Shown: positions 1 through 10,332 of the stretch, piece after piece
Numbering within the stretch: position 1 is the first letter of the stretch
Layout of the letters: every line of letters starts with the position of its first letter
DNA from: Chionis minor
Lineage: Eukaryota > Chordata > Aves > Charadriiformes > Chionididae
Length of the DNA stretch: 64,000 nucleotides
Assembly: GCA_013398295.1 (NCBI GenBank)
Contig: VZSF01010138.1
Coordinates: 1,005,434-1,069,433 of the forward strand
Reading direction: 5' to 3'
Notes under the pieces: model-generated
Seen by the model: the letters and a program-made list of their open reading frames with translations, nothing else
Told to the model about the DNA's origin: nothing
Databases searched by the model: none
Translations under genes and position numbers: made by a program

Positions 1-90
1 GGGGGGGGCGGGACGGCGACGGCGGCCCCGGCCGCGCCTGCGGAGTGCGAGCGCCGGCGGTTTAATATCAAATTACTCCTCCTTTTATGA
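1..90 (-). promoter_or_regulatory. GC-rich block with TATA-like box, possible promoter of a gene to the left
   Basis: Bases 1-60 are almost pure G/C with many CpG, and the block is cut by the window edge. On the minus strand a CATAAAAGG box (plus 82-90, CCTTTTATG) stands about 30 bp before this block, a spacing that fits a TATA element firing leftward. In other vertebrates MXI1 follows ADD3 in the same orientation, so this could be MXI1's upstream edge. No MXI1 coding sequence is present, and the call rests on composition and expected gene order. Confidence 0.3.
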
Positions 91-904
91 GCAGTGCCCC
101 CCCCCAGATAGCCTGCTGCGGGCTCGTACTCTGAAAGCAATTAGTAAATGAATTTTTATGGTTTTTTTCCCAACAAATCAGAGCGGCTGGAGAGCAGGCA
201 GGGCACGCACCGGTGTCCCCCGGTCCCGTGTCCCCCCCGCTCCCCATCCCATGTTAGGGCAGACCACAGCATGGCTGGGGTGTATCCTGCTTTCCCCCTT
301 GTTTTGCAGCCAGGCAGGTGGAAGGAGGGAAAAACAGCCGAGGAAGAGGAAGAGGAGGGTGAATCTTCGCGCCTATCGGGTCCGTCAGTTTGGAGGGGGC
401 AGTAGGAGGGGACCCCGCTGGCAGCAGGTGCCCTCCGACACCCTCCCGGCTCCGCTTCCACCCGCGGCGGCAACGCCCGAGCTTGAAAACCCCGCTGCAG
501 CCCGGCCGGTCAGGTCGGTCTGGATCCGCCGAGGAGCCCTGCGGGAGCAGCCAGGGTGAAGCATGGCCCCAGAGATGTGCTGGGACGCAGGGACCTGCTA
601 ATGCCCGGCTGCCGTGGGGCTCCGTGGGCCTCACCAGCCTCACCGGCCTCGCAGGGGCCAGCGCTGGCTGGAGGTACGGAGCGAAGACAGGTCGCGTGGT
701 GTTTAAAAGATGCCGTATTAGTAAGCGTTAATTGGTACCTGGAGCCCGCGGCGTCACAGGGACCTGAATCATCCAAGAGGGGACGATGTCCCAGCCGGCA
801 GCGCATGTAATGAAGTCCCTCCGGCTTCCAATTGCAGGGGGCCAGCAGGCTATTTTTGGGAAGCATGGCTGCAGGATTTTGTCAGTCACACACCCTTCCC
901 AGGA

Positions 905-1000
905 CACGTGCCGGAGCCGGGCCGGATCTCCGGCCAGCTCAGCCCAACCTCGTCTGTGGCCACGTGGCAACTCTGTGCTGGCCGCACCACGTGGCAGCTG
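905..1000. promoter_or_regulatory. cluster of three CACGTG E-boxes
   Basis: CACGTG occurs at 905-910, 961-966 and 988-993, with a CAGCTG E-box at 995-1000. CACGTG is the binding site of MYC/MAX/MXD-family and USF dimers. Whether the sites are occupied is not known. Confidence 0.4.
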
Positions 1001-1734
1001 CCCCATTAAAGATGCCACCACTTGTCCCATCACTGTATTTGGCCAAGTGCTCCTACTGCCACCTGAAATGGGCTGGTGGGTGGGCACAGAGTGGACCGGG
1101 AGTGCCCGGAGATGGGAATTCTCTGGAAAATTAGGAAGTGGAGGCGCATGAAGCATCATCTGGATTTAGGCGTGGCCTGGAGAAGAGCGGGGAAGGCAGA
1201 GGTGAGATCCCGGTGTGCCGGGAGCGGAGCGGGATGGCACGCCGCTGCCAGGCTGGGGTGTGCTCAGCACCTGCAGGCACCTGGCCATCTGCAAGAGCAG
1301 GATTTCAGCTGGAAGAGCAGGGGCTGACCAGAGCAGGGGGGTGGAGGTGGGAGCTGGGGCTGAGCCATAACCTACATCCAGGCAAGCAAAGGACTCAAAA
1401 TGTTCTCGGCTTTTATTAACTCCACTAACGAGCTGAGATAAGCCACGATTCCCACTATACAAGCGTGCGCGGGCAAACACTCCCATTAAAACAGCAGGCA
1501 GAAAGTCTCTGGCTTTCTGATTGTGCAGGGGCCGAGCCGGGGATGCGGCTCTGCTCTAACCAGCTTGCACCCGCTGCAAACCTGGGCACAAGCAGCTGCC
1601 CAGCTCGGCGTAGCGCTGGGGGCGTCTTTCTGCCTGCTCACCGACGGAGAGAAGGCTTTCCGTGACCTTAGCGTGAAGTACGAGAAGTCGTTACTGAAAA
1701 CACATCAGAGGCAGCCAGCGTCAGATTGCTTAAA

Positions 1735-1746
1735 AATCACGTGATT
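1735..1746. promoter_or_regulatory. 12-bp palindrome centred on an E-box
   Basis: AATCACGTGATT is a perfect palindrome flanked on both sides by TTAAA-type AT tracts. TCACGTGA is a strong USF/TFE-type site. It lies about 0.75 kb from the E-box triplet. Confidence 0.35.
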
Positions 1747-2757
1747 TAAAAATCTCGGCCCCTCTCCGAGAAGAAGATGAGGATGCGTATGGTCATCTGG
1801 AGTTCATACTGTAGATCCCATGCCTAATGCCAGCATCCTCTCTTATCTACTGCATTTCTGGATCCTCCTCATGCACCCGTGCACCCCTCCTGGGATTTTT
1901 TGAAAGCTTGGTATGAATTGGTGCTGATTCAGCCATCGGTAGCAGGTACTGCTTTTCCCAGTATGACATCCCCAAGGTCTGAAGCCAGAATAATCATAAC
2001 TTTGATTCCCTTCCCTTCTAGCTTAATTCTGAGAATTTTCTCTTTAAAGTTTATTTCACAGAGAAGAGTGGTCTGACTTAAAACTCTCCCCAAACAGCTT
2101 GCCCTGGAAGGGTTCAAGCAGCTCTGCTGTGGCTGGCCAGGCTGTAGGATGTCCCGACAGCCCCAAGAACCATGGTGGGTCTGGCCCAGCTTTGAGCCCC
2201 AGCTACCAGCCCCAGAACTCCTGTCTGGGAGGGGACCATGCCCCAGACCCTTTGATGCTCTGTTTCTTCTAACATTTTTCCTCTGGGAGTCCATGCTTGT
2301 CCAGCAGTGGCAGGACACTGAATTGGCCTTGCTGTCCCCTGGCTTTGCTGTAGCAGGCCCGAATCGCAGCTCCCATCTGAATCCTGGCAGCCTGTGAATG
2401 GCTGGGTCCTTGGTGGAGAAGTGTTGGAGCTGCATCTGGACACTTCCCATGGGGACAGCCCTTGTCCCCATGGAGTTTGAACCCAGAGACAGCCCAGGGC
2501 AAGGCACAGCTCAGGCTTCCGCCATCGTGATGCCAGGAGGTGCAAGAACACTTTGCCTGTCAGCGGAGGGTTAGGGAGATACCAGCATTTCCAAGGGCAT
2601 GGTCCAAAGGCAGAATTTCCAAGGGAACTGGCTCAGGAGATATGGGCTGAGGGGTACATTGCAAAAAAAAGGGGTGGGCAGGAGAAAGCACATGGGCAGA
2701 TCGGAGAGGCAACACAGAAGGAGCGATAAGGGAGGAGGTTTTGCAGTATCGCCAGCT

Positions 2758-2791
2758 CAGTGCTCCCTCTTTCCCAGTGCTCCCTCTTTCC
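2758..2791. repeat. 17-bp exact tandem duplication
   Basis: CAGTGCTCCCTCTTTCC is repeated head to tail without a mismatch, suggesting a recent slippage event. Confidence 0.8.
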
Positions 2792-4373
2792 TGATGACAC
2801 TCATTCCATCAATGGGTTACTTGTGGGGAAGAATCCAGTGTTACTGATCAAATACCTCCCTTGTTCAAAGAAAAAAGGGAAAAGGCTCATGGCAAGAAAA
2901 AACCCCTTGAGGAGCTGTTTAAAGAAGATTTATTTTTTCGTGTTCCAATCAGACTTTTTTTTTTTACTTTTTCAAAGCACAGATAAACCTCATGGGCCAT
3001 CGAACACCTATCCTCATTTTGACGAGGAAGGGCAGAAGAGGAGGAATGTTGCTGTTTTCATTTCCTCTATGATGTTTATCTGATCTGTTTCAAATTTTTC
3101 GATGAAAGTTTCCCATTCAACCCACGGATTTTGCAAGCCGTCAGCTGGGAAGTTTTGCGGGCAACGTTTTAATGGCCTGTGAGTATCTCTGCTCCTGAGC
3201 ATCCTTCACTAGGCAGTAATTAATAAACCTAACTCTCCCCAGCGCCGGCTGCAGGATCTCCCGCCAGGCCCTCGGCTGCCACCTGCTATTGCTGCCTGGT
3301 GTCCCTGGTCCCGAGGTGTGACACGGGACTGGGATGTCCAGCAGGGCTGCACATCCTTCTGTGAGGCAGGTGGGTGTTTGCAGCCAAGGGTCGTGTCTCT
3401 CTTTAGAGATCCTATCAGAGCCCGAGCCTCACTTGGATGGACCCAGAGTGGGTGGATGCATCCTGCCCTCCGTTATGAAGCCATCTTTCACGTCCCCAAT
3501 TGCTCCTTAAATTTAAACAAGAGGTTGGAATGACTTAGAGATGCCCCAGGAGAGTGACAGCTGTCAGGGTTTTGGTTGCCTGCTCCAGCAGCCCTTACGC
3601 ATGGGATTGCTCCTCAGGCTCGTGAGCGGTCCCGACGGCTCTTTGCTAGGGCCTTGGGAAGCGCTGTGGTCTCGCTGGATGGATCCCATGCCGGCCGGCA
3701 GAGCCGGCAGCGGGGAGGGTGCATCGCCTTTGCCATCTGTCATTTGACGCCCTGGGTTTTTTGTGTGCTAGAAATAACTAAGCTAGAAATGGTGTTGATG
3801 CTCCCTCTTGCCCGCTCCTGTCTTGCCCAGCCACACTGTTTCTCTCAGATCCATTTATGCTGCTATTATTTACAGGTTTATCCTTCTAGTACCTCTGACA
3901 CTTCTCCTTCATTTCCTTTGAAATCCCTCCTTACAAGCCACCTGTGTGGTGCTTCCCGCTCTCCTCTGGCATTCATTAAGCAAACCTGAGCTTTGATCTC
4001 TCCTTTTACAATAAGGATTTTTTTTATTTACTGCCTTCCCCAGCCTCCTAATTGCCCTCCTTGCTCTCCATCTTCACAACTGTAGGTTTTCCATCACAGA
4101 GGCTGTGAGCCGGCACAAGCTCTTAGCAGTTTTTCACCATTCGTGCTTGGCCTTTCACAGTAGTTGCTATGCAATACTGATATAAAAATAATAAAGAACT
4201 TTTTCTTGCCCACCCTTAAGGAAAAGCACACATATGGTTTACATTGACGTTGTGCCAGCAGAAAAAAGCACATCTCTTGGTGGGAGGATTCACTGCTGAT
4301 TATTCCCAGTGGGTCTGGGTGGCTCTGCTAAGGGGTGGATGGGATCTGCTGAGGCGGGTGGGAGGATGGATGA

Positions 4374-4648
4374 GTCTAGGACAAGGGGAAATGGCTTCAA
4401 ATTGGCAGAGGGGAGATTTAGATTAGATACCAGGAAGAGATTTTTTGCTCTGAGGGTGGTGAGACACAGGAACAAGTTGCCCAGGGAAGCTGTGGAGGCC
4501 CCAGCCCTGGTAGTGTTCAAGGCCAGGTTGGATGGGGCTTGGAGCAACCAGGTCTAGTGGGAGGTGTCCCTGCCCATGGCAGGGGGCTTGGAATGAGATA
4601 ATCATTAAGGTTTCTTCCAACTCTGACCATTCTATGATTCTATGATTT
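4374..4648 (+). mobile_element. CR1 non-LTR retrotransposon, 3' end, 5'-truncated
   Basis: This is a classic avian CR1 3' end. It starts near GGACAAGGGGAAATGGCTTC and continues with GATTTAGATTAGATACCAGG, GAGGGTGGTGAGACACAGGA, CAGGTTGGATGGGGCTTGGA and GTCTAGTGGGAGGTGTCCCT. It ends in CATTCTATGATTCTATGATT, the 8-bp-unit tail. No CR1 open reading frame is retained. It is the strongest marker that the window is avian. Confidence 0.93.
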
Positions 4649-6419
4649 TATGTACGTGGTAAAAGGCCTGAGAGTGTGTCCCTGGTGAAATGGGCCAAGA
4701 GGAGGATCTAGTTCTCTTGCTGCTGAATTGAAAACTTTACACCACTCCTAGGAATACACTGATTGATCCTCGAGTCTCGGCTGGCAGATAAAGAAAAGGT
4801 CGTTTGACATTGCCCCAGGCAGGAAGAACTTGTAATATTCACAGTGTGCAATTTTACATGCTCTGGCTCTGGGGTTTTATGTTAAATTCGATATCTATGA
4901 CATCCAACACATCGCTGAGATTTGTGCTTTCTGGGCTGGGGCCGAGGGGCCATTAGGATAAGCCCTGCAGGATGCGTGGGAAGAAGAGCATGGAAAGAGG
5001 GACCCACACTCCTGACAGATGGTAGTTTGAGCCTCTTCTCACTTTGGAATACCTTGTCTCCTTCTCCCCAGACATCCTTCACTGATTTTATATCACATAA
5101 CTTCTCAGTTCCCCCGTGTGTTGATGCCTTAGCACAGGATGGGCTTCTCCAGGCACTGATGGCTACGAAGCCACGTGTCCCTTGGACCATGCACAGATTT
5201 TACCTGCTCAGATGCCTCATTTTTCCCTTTTATCCCCCCCCCCCGCCCCCCCAGGTCTCGTGTCTCAGTGACCTGGCTGCAGAAAATAGTCTGTAGGAAG
5301 AGAAAGGCGGCAGCTTTGTGAGGGGAAACACCCTGGGAGGTTTCCGTTGTTCTCCCACAAGATGACAACGCGTGCGGAAGCGATGCCCAGGTATTCAGTG
5401 GGGCTGGGGGCTCCGTTTTGCCCTCCCGAGGCCTGTCCCTTCAGCAATACCTTACTTCTGCTTTTCCAAGGTTTTCGGAGCTTAGTCTTGCCACGTGATC
5501 TGTATGAAGAGGAAATCCCAGCATCTGCATGGATGAGTTAGTTTCCTTGGATTTTGCTGCTAAATTGGGTTTTGCACTAGCTGGGGCTGGTGTTAAGGTG
5601 GAGAAATCCATCAGGACACAGCTGACACAACTCCAGTAATGGCAGCAACAAAAGGATAGTGAAAATTGACCCGCTGCCCTTCAAAGGGGCTCCCTGGTTA
5701 TTCTGAATAAAAGGATGGATAAAGGTTTAATTTTAAAAGATATTTAAATTTTAGAAAAAACTATTGTGTGCTAAAGTGGTCATGCCCAGACCTGGCGTTA
5801 TTCCTTGCCTGCAGCCAGAAGAAGGGGTCAGTGCCCAGGGAAAGACTGGAGGAGCCTGATGGGCACAGGCTGCTGGGGTGGTTTTGGGGGACCAGGGGGA
5901 CACAAGGATGCTGCTTTTGGTCCTACTGCCAGGCTGTGGTGGGCAGGGGAAAGCAGCCCCCGGCCGTGGTGCCAGAAATGATGGAGACCAGCTGGGAAGG
6001 GTCGGAGGCAAGAGCGTTTTTGGGAGGAGCTCGGCTTTGGGAGGAACCTCGGGAGCAGCCAGTGCCCCCCAGCCCCTGGCTCTGCTGGGTTAGTGTGGGA
6101 GCGACACATCAAGAGACAGCTCGTGAGTTTCACGATGTAATTATGGTTGCCTAATGACTTCCTTCATTTCTCACCAGCACCTCCCTCCGACACCTCTGTG
6201 GCCCGCGGCACAGCTCGCCGCCCCTCTGCGGGGCACTGGCAGGCAGGGTTTGACCCCAGGAGCTGATGCAGGAGGGATTCCTGGCACATCCCAGGAACAC
6301 AAAAAGCATAGCAGTGCTTGGATGCAGTTCTGCTCATCTTTACTTGCTCGACATCATAATATTCAAATACAAATAGATGGGCCCTGCTGCTACTTGGAGC
6401 ACCTGGTGTCGTAAGGGGA
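4649..6419. other. intergenic, with poly-C tract
   Basis: No gene is recognised. A C-rich tract (about 5234-5253, interrupted by one G) and two CACGTG sites (5172-5177 and 5492-5497) are the only landmarks. Confidence 0.6.
5234..5253. repeat. poly-C tract
   Basis: A run of about 20 bases, all C except one G. Such a run is prone to sequencing and assembly errors. Confidence 0.8.
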
Positions 6420-6424
6420 GGGCG

Positions 6425-6650
6425 AAACCAGAGGGGATCTGCTGGGTCATTTAGTCCAACTCCTGCTGTTCTCAGCAGCCACGTCACATAATCCCTATCA
6501 CAAATTTCCCAGCCTCCCGGCAGCCCCCACCAGTTAATATCCATTTGTTCGTGTGCCAATGTTATCTGCGGTTTAAAAGCTATTCTCTCTCTGCCCAGTA
6601 TTTCCCTGGGGCTTTCCCCTCTCACTGTAACTAAGGAGAAGGATTGTGCA
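6425..6650 (-). mobile_element. probable old CR1-family fragment
   Basis: GGGTCATTTAGTCCAAC at about 6443 is the reverse complement of the GGACTAGATGACC landmark near CR1 3' ends. Further on, a GTTCGTGTGCCAATGTTATC block and GCCCAGTATTTCCCTGGGGC resemble the body of older CR1 subfamilies as I remember them. The copy is heavily diverged and lacks a clean tail. Confidence 0.45.
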
Positions 6651-9240
6651 TCTTCCCAGGTTGATCCCGCCCGGCATCCCTGCCTTTGCCCCAGACATGG
6701 CTAACCACTGTGCCGGCATCGCTGGCAAATCACGGCATCTCAGCTCCTGGTTTGCCACCCACAGCCACGCCACACGGACAGCTTCTCATTTCTTCCCAGT
6801 CGACTGAGACCCCCACTCTTACACCCACCGTATCGCAGCAAACCCCACTGCTGCCCGTCCCGACTCCCATTTTGTGCCGGTCCGGGCTCTGCGGAGCCGG
6901 GGGTGACGTCCCCAGCCCCTCCGCTCCCCTTGGCCAGCCCATTGCCCACTGCGCAGCTCATTCACTAGCCCTCACCTGCTCTGCTTCCACTAACAACTTC
7001 TCGCACGGCACTGTCAGGTACGTGTCTGAAGAAGAGATTTGATCTGTTGCGTTACTTGGCCTAGAAAAATCGCTGGGGTTAAAGGAAAAAAATCAGCGTG
7101 ACCTGTTCATTGTACTTTTAACCCTTTCCCTGTCCTCTCCAGGCCTCTGACTATTGTTTCTCCCAGAACCTCAGCTGCTGTAGGATCCCCCGAAGAGCAA
7201 ACTGCTTGCAGAGTAAAACCAAATAAAATGCCTTGCGGTGTCCTGGCTGCCTCCAACCCGATGTGCAGCACAGGAGGGAGTGACTGTGGGTCCCTGGCAG
7301 GGCTGGCCAGGCAGCATCTTCAGCAGGAACATGTTTGTTCCGTGTTATTGTCTCGCTGCTCTGAGTTGGGTATTTCCCTTCCCGGACACTCCTACAGCCA
7401 CCCTTCACTCAGGGCTCACAAAACACTACATGAACCTGTGGGTGTTGACTCTCAGAAAGCTGGTGACAGAGAGGAATACAAATTATCTGCTCTGTGTTTC
7501 AGACTGCAGAGCTCAGTGGCAGATGACTTGGTCCGCACCAGCCAGTTTAAATCCATGGCTCTGATGAGACTCTAACACCAATTTTCCTATCACCTTCTCG
7601 GGCTGCCAGAGCGCTTTGCTGTGAGCATCACTTTGGTGGTGCTTAAAGATACTGTTTGCAAAGGTAGCCCTCTAAAACCACCCAGAAATGCTCTTGGCAC
7701 CTGCAGGAAGCCAGTCCCAGAGATCCTGGTTCAAACCTACCTGCATTTATGTGTTTAGCACTGAGAAAACGCTCCAGCCCGCAGCAAGATGGTCCCATTC
7801 CTCAGAGCGCTCACAGCCTCCGGGGAACGGAGAAAAAGGAATTTATTGGAGTGCATGGGATTAAGTAATAGGATTTGTTGTCTTCAAAACTCTTGGGGTA
7901 ATTCAGTGCTGGAGGCTGAGGGAGAGAGACTGAACGTGCTGCGGGTGAAGCAGGATGGGGACAGCAAATCCCGCCTGGGGACGGCGCGGGAGGCTGGTGG
8001 TGGGACGGCACTGGCACAAGCTCGGTGCCAGGAGCCGGGGCGCACGGGCGCTGAAGATGCCACAGAAACCCGGGGTTGAGTTGATGGGCAGCTGAGCTGA
8101 AGCACCGAATTGCGTGGGGGTGTAGAGGACGTGGCCACCGGCACCGCTGCCAGCCAGAGCAGCCCGCGGGGCTTCAGCAGGCGGAAAGCAGCCGGAGAAA
8201 GGCAGAGACGGGGCTGCAGGGCGAAAGCAAAGAGTCCCGTGAGCACCGGTGAGCCAACCCGGCACTGTGCAGGATGGGCATCGTCGGCCACTTGGGCTGA
8301 AGCCAAACCAGTGGAAACTCACTGGATCCCGGCGTCATCCCTGCGCGCTCCCTGCCAAACCCTGCCCTGCGCAGGTTTCACCCGGCCGAGCAGCCAGACA
8401 CGGCGGAGGTTAGAGCAAAGACATAAATAAAAAGGTTAATATTTTCCACCCGTCTCTCCCAGCTGCCGTGCAGATTGCAGCTGTTTCTCCCCAGTCACGT
8501 TGGCCGCAATACTCGCTGGGTTGGTATTTAATTGCCTCTCCCTAACAACGCATTAGGCAGGGTGTAATTTGCCAGCGCTGGTCAAACAATACAGATAAAC
8601 CCGGTTTGCACACAAAGGCAGCGGAGCGGGGAAACTTCGCCGTCGGATTCTGCCCTGCTTTGGAGCTGGTGGCTCCAGACATGGGCGGGATGTGAAGCGA
8701 CGCACGTCTCGGCCTTTGGGAGGAGGAAGGAAAATGTCAAATAACAGGAGACACCCGCTTGCGCCGCGGCGAGCCGGGGTGAAGCTCTAAGCGCTCCCAG
8801 TGCCACCAGGGCTGGGCCGCCATGTGCCAGATCAGGGGCTGGCCACGCGTTGTTACAGCTCAGCGCATCCCTTTTCTCGGACTTTCTTTTCTTTTTCCCG
8901 AATTTCAGATGCAAAGGTATTTTAAGATTTCCCTCTTTGCTATTTTTTAACCTCGGTGGTGTGAGCACATATATGGAGGATGGCACCTTCGCTCTCACTT
9001 GGGAATCACCCAGCTGGAGATTAAAAACCCAGCAGGTCTTTAACCAAGGAAGCAGAAGGGCTGCCATAACGCTGACGTCGGCCCCTGGTGTTTCTCAGGA
9101 CCTTGGCTTCAGCAGAATCAGGTGAAAAAGGAAAAAAAAAGGGAAAGCTTCATCCTCCAGCCACAACTTCTCACCCCGGCTCTGCAGCACCGTGATGCTC
9201 AGAGCATCTCTGCCCTCCCTGGCTCCCCTCCCACCCCAGG
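6651..9240. other. GC-rich intergenic DNA, no gene recognised
   Basis: CpG is locally frequent (about 7950-8420 and 8600-8800), suggesting weak CpG-island character. No splice-linked open frame with a recognisable protein was found on either strand. Confidence 0.55.
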
Positions 9241-9249
9241 CTCCGGCCA

Positions 9250-9625
9250 GGGGAGAGAGATTTCACCCAGATGCTATTAAAAAATGAGAAGGAGAGAGTT
9301 AAAAATTAGCCTGCCCTCGCAATGCGAGCACTGAAAAAGCAAAACACACCCTTCCTTGTACTGGCCCAGGGCACAGATCTGCATTTATGACCATGTCTAA
9401 TACAGCCATATATCAGAAAGAAAAGATAGAAAGAGGCAATTTCCAATATTGATACAGAGAGAAGGGCAGTTACACAGATCACAGGTGGATTTGAATGTTC
9501 CTTAAATATTTACACAAATTACGCCGTTAGTCAGAGTCACTTCTAAAGGACTGCAAATTTCCAGCGGGCAGCAAGCTTTAAAATGCTCAGAAATGAAATA
9601 TCACCATTAAAATTAATTGGGGAAT
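9250..9625. promoter_or_regulatory. AT-rich island in GC-rich intergenic DNA, enhancer candidate
   Basis: The composition changes abruptly to AT-rich. The stretch has a CAGGTG E-box (9482-9487), an AATTAATT homeodomain-type core (9611-9618) and no stops-free frame. A non-coding regulatory role is inferred from composition and motif content only. Confidence 0.3.
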
Positions 9626-9705
9626 TGCCTGTGTTTGGACACCCAAAGTATTTTTAGGACGGTGGGTGTGCAATCCTGCCTGCACAGCCGTGACTCCCGT
9701 GGGTC

Positions 9706-10332
9706 ACCCACTTCGTGCGTGGGTCTGCAGGAGCCCAACTGCTCTGCAGAGGGAAGACTTGTTTGGGATGGCACCAGGCTCCCGCATCCCATCCCCGGAC
9801 CGCTCGGCATCCTCTTCCCTTTGCTAACGCGCCACACGCACGCAATGAAACCAGCTGCTTTGTCACTGAGTTGCACATTAACGTCCACACCTACAATATG
9901 GGGTAATTTATGGGAGACTGTCAGATAACCCCGTCCCGGCGCCCGGCATCCTGGCACCTGGTACCCGGCACCCGGGGTGCGCCCGGGCACAGGGGACGCC
10001 ACTGACGCCTCTTTGGACACAAGCTGGGAGGGAGCAAACAAACAACCGAAAAAAAAAAGGGGCCATTTGTTTGAAGCTCTCTGGAACCGGAGGAAATCAA
10101 GGGTGCGTCAAAATGGGAAAGCACAAAGCCAGCAGGGAAACAGGGTTTATTTATAAACTTCTAGAGGATGGCGGCAAACAATCGGGTGGGCGTTTTTTAT
10201 CCCACCCAGAAATGGAAAAGGAGTCTGGGTCCACGTACCGCTGCAGGAGCCCGACTGCTCCGCCTCACTCTGCAGAAGGAAGACTTGTTTGAGATGGCAG
10301 CGGGATCCTGCATCCCATCCCCGGGCCGCTCA
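9706..10332 (+). repeat. pair of diverged direct repeats about 516 bp apart
   Basis: Bases 9725-9808 and 10241-10330 share CTGCAGGAGCCC-ACTGCTC, CTCTGCAG-GGAAGACTTGTTT and GCATCCCATCCCCGG-CCGCTC in the same order and strand. There are a few substitutions and about 9 extra bases in the second copy. Weaker similarity reaches back to about 9706 and 10224. It could be a local duplication or two copies of an unnamed dispersed repeat. Confidence 0.7.
9933..9980. repeat. short GC-rich imperfect tandem repeat
   Basis: About five 7-8-bp units of the type CCGGCAYC / CTGGCACC lie head to tail, between the two copies of the direct repeat above. Confidence 0.5.

Larger units (their letters stand above)
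91..4370. other. GC-rich intergenic DNA with E-box cluster
   Basis: No gene is recognised. Open frames on all strands reflect the low stop frequency of GC-rich DNA. It contains three CACGTG boxes at 905-993, a palindromic E-box at 1735-1746 and a 17-bp tandem duplicate at 2758-2791. Confidence 0.6.

Noticed and set aside
1929..2507. 192-codon minus-strand open frame in the left region
   Set aside because: GC-rich, overlapped by other long open frames on both strands, no recognisable domain or splice context; best explained by rare stops.
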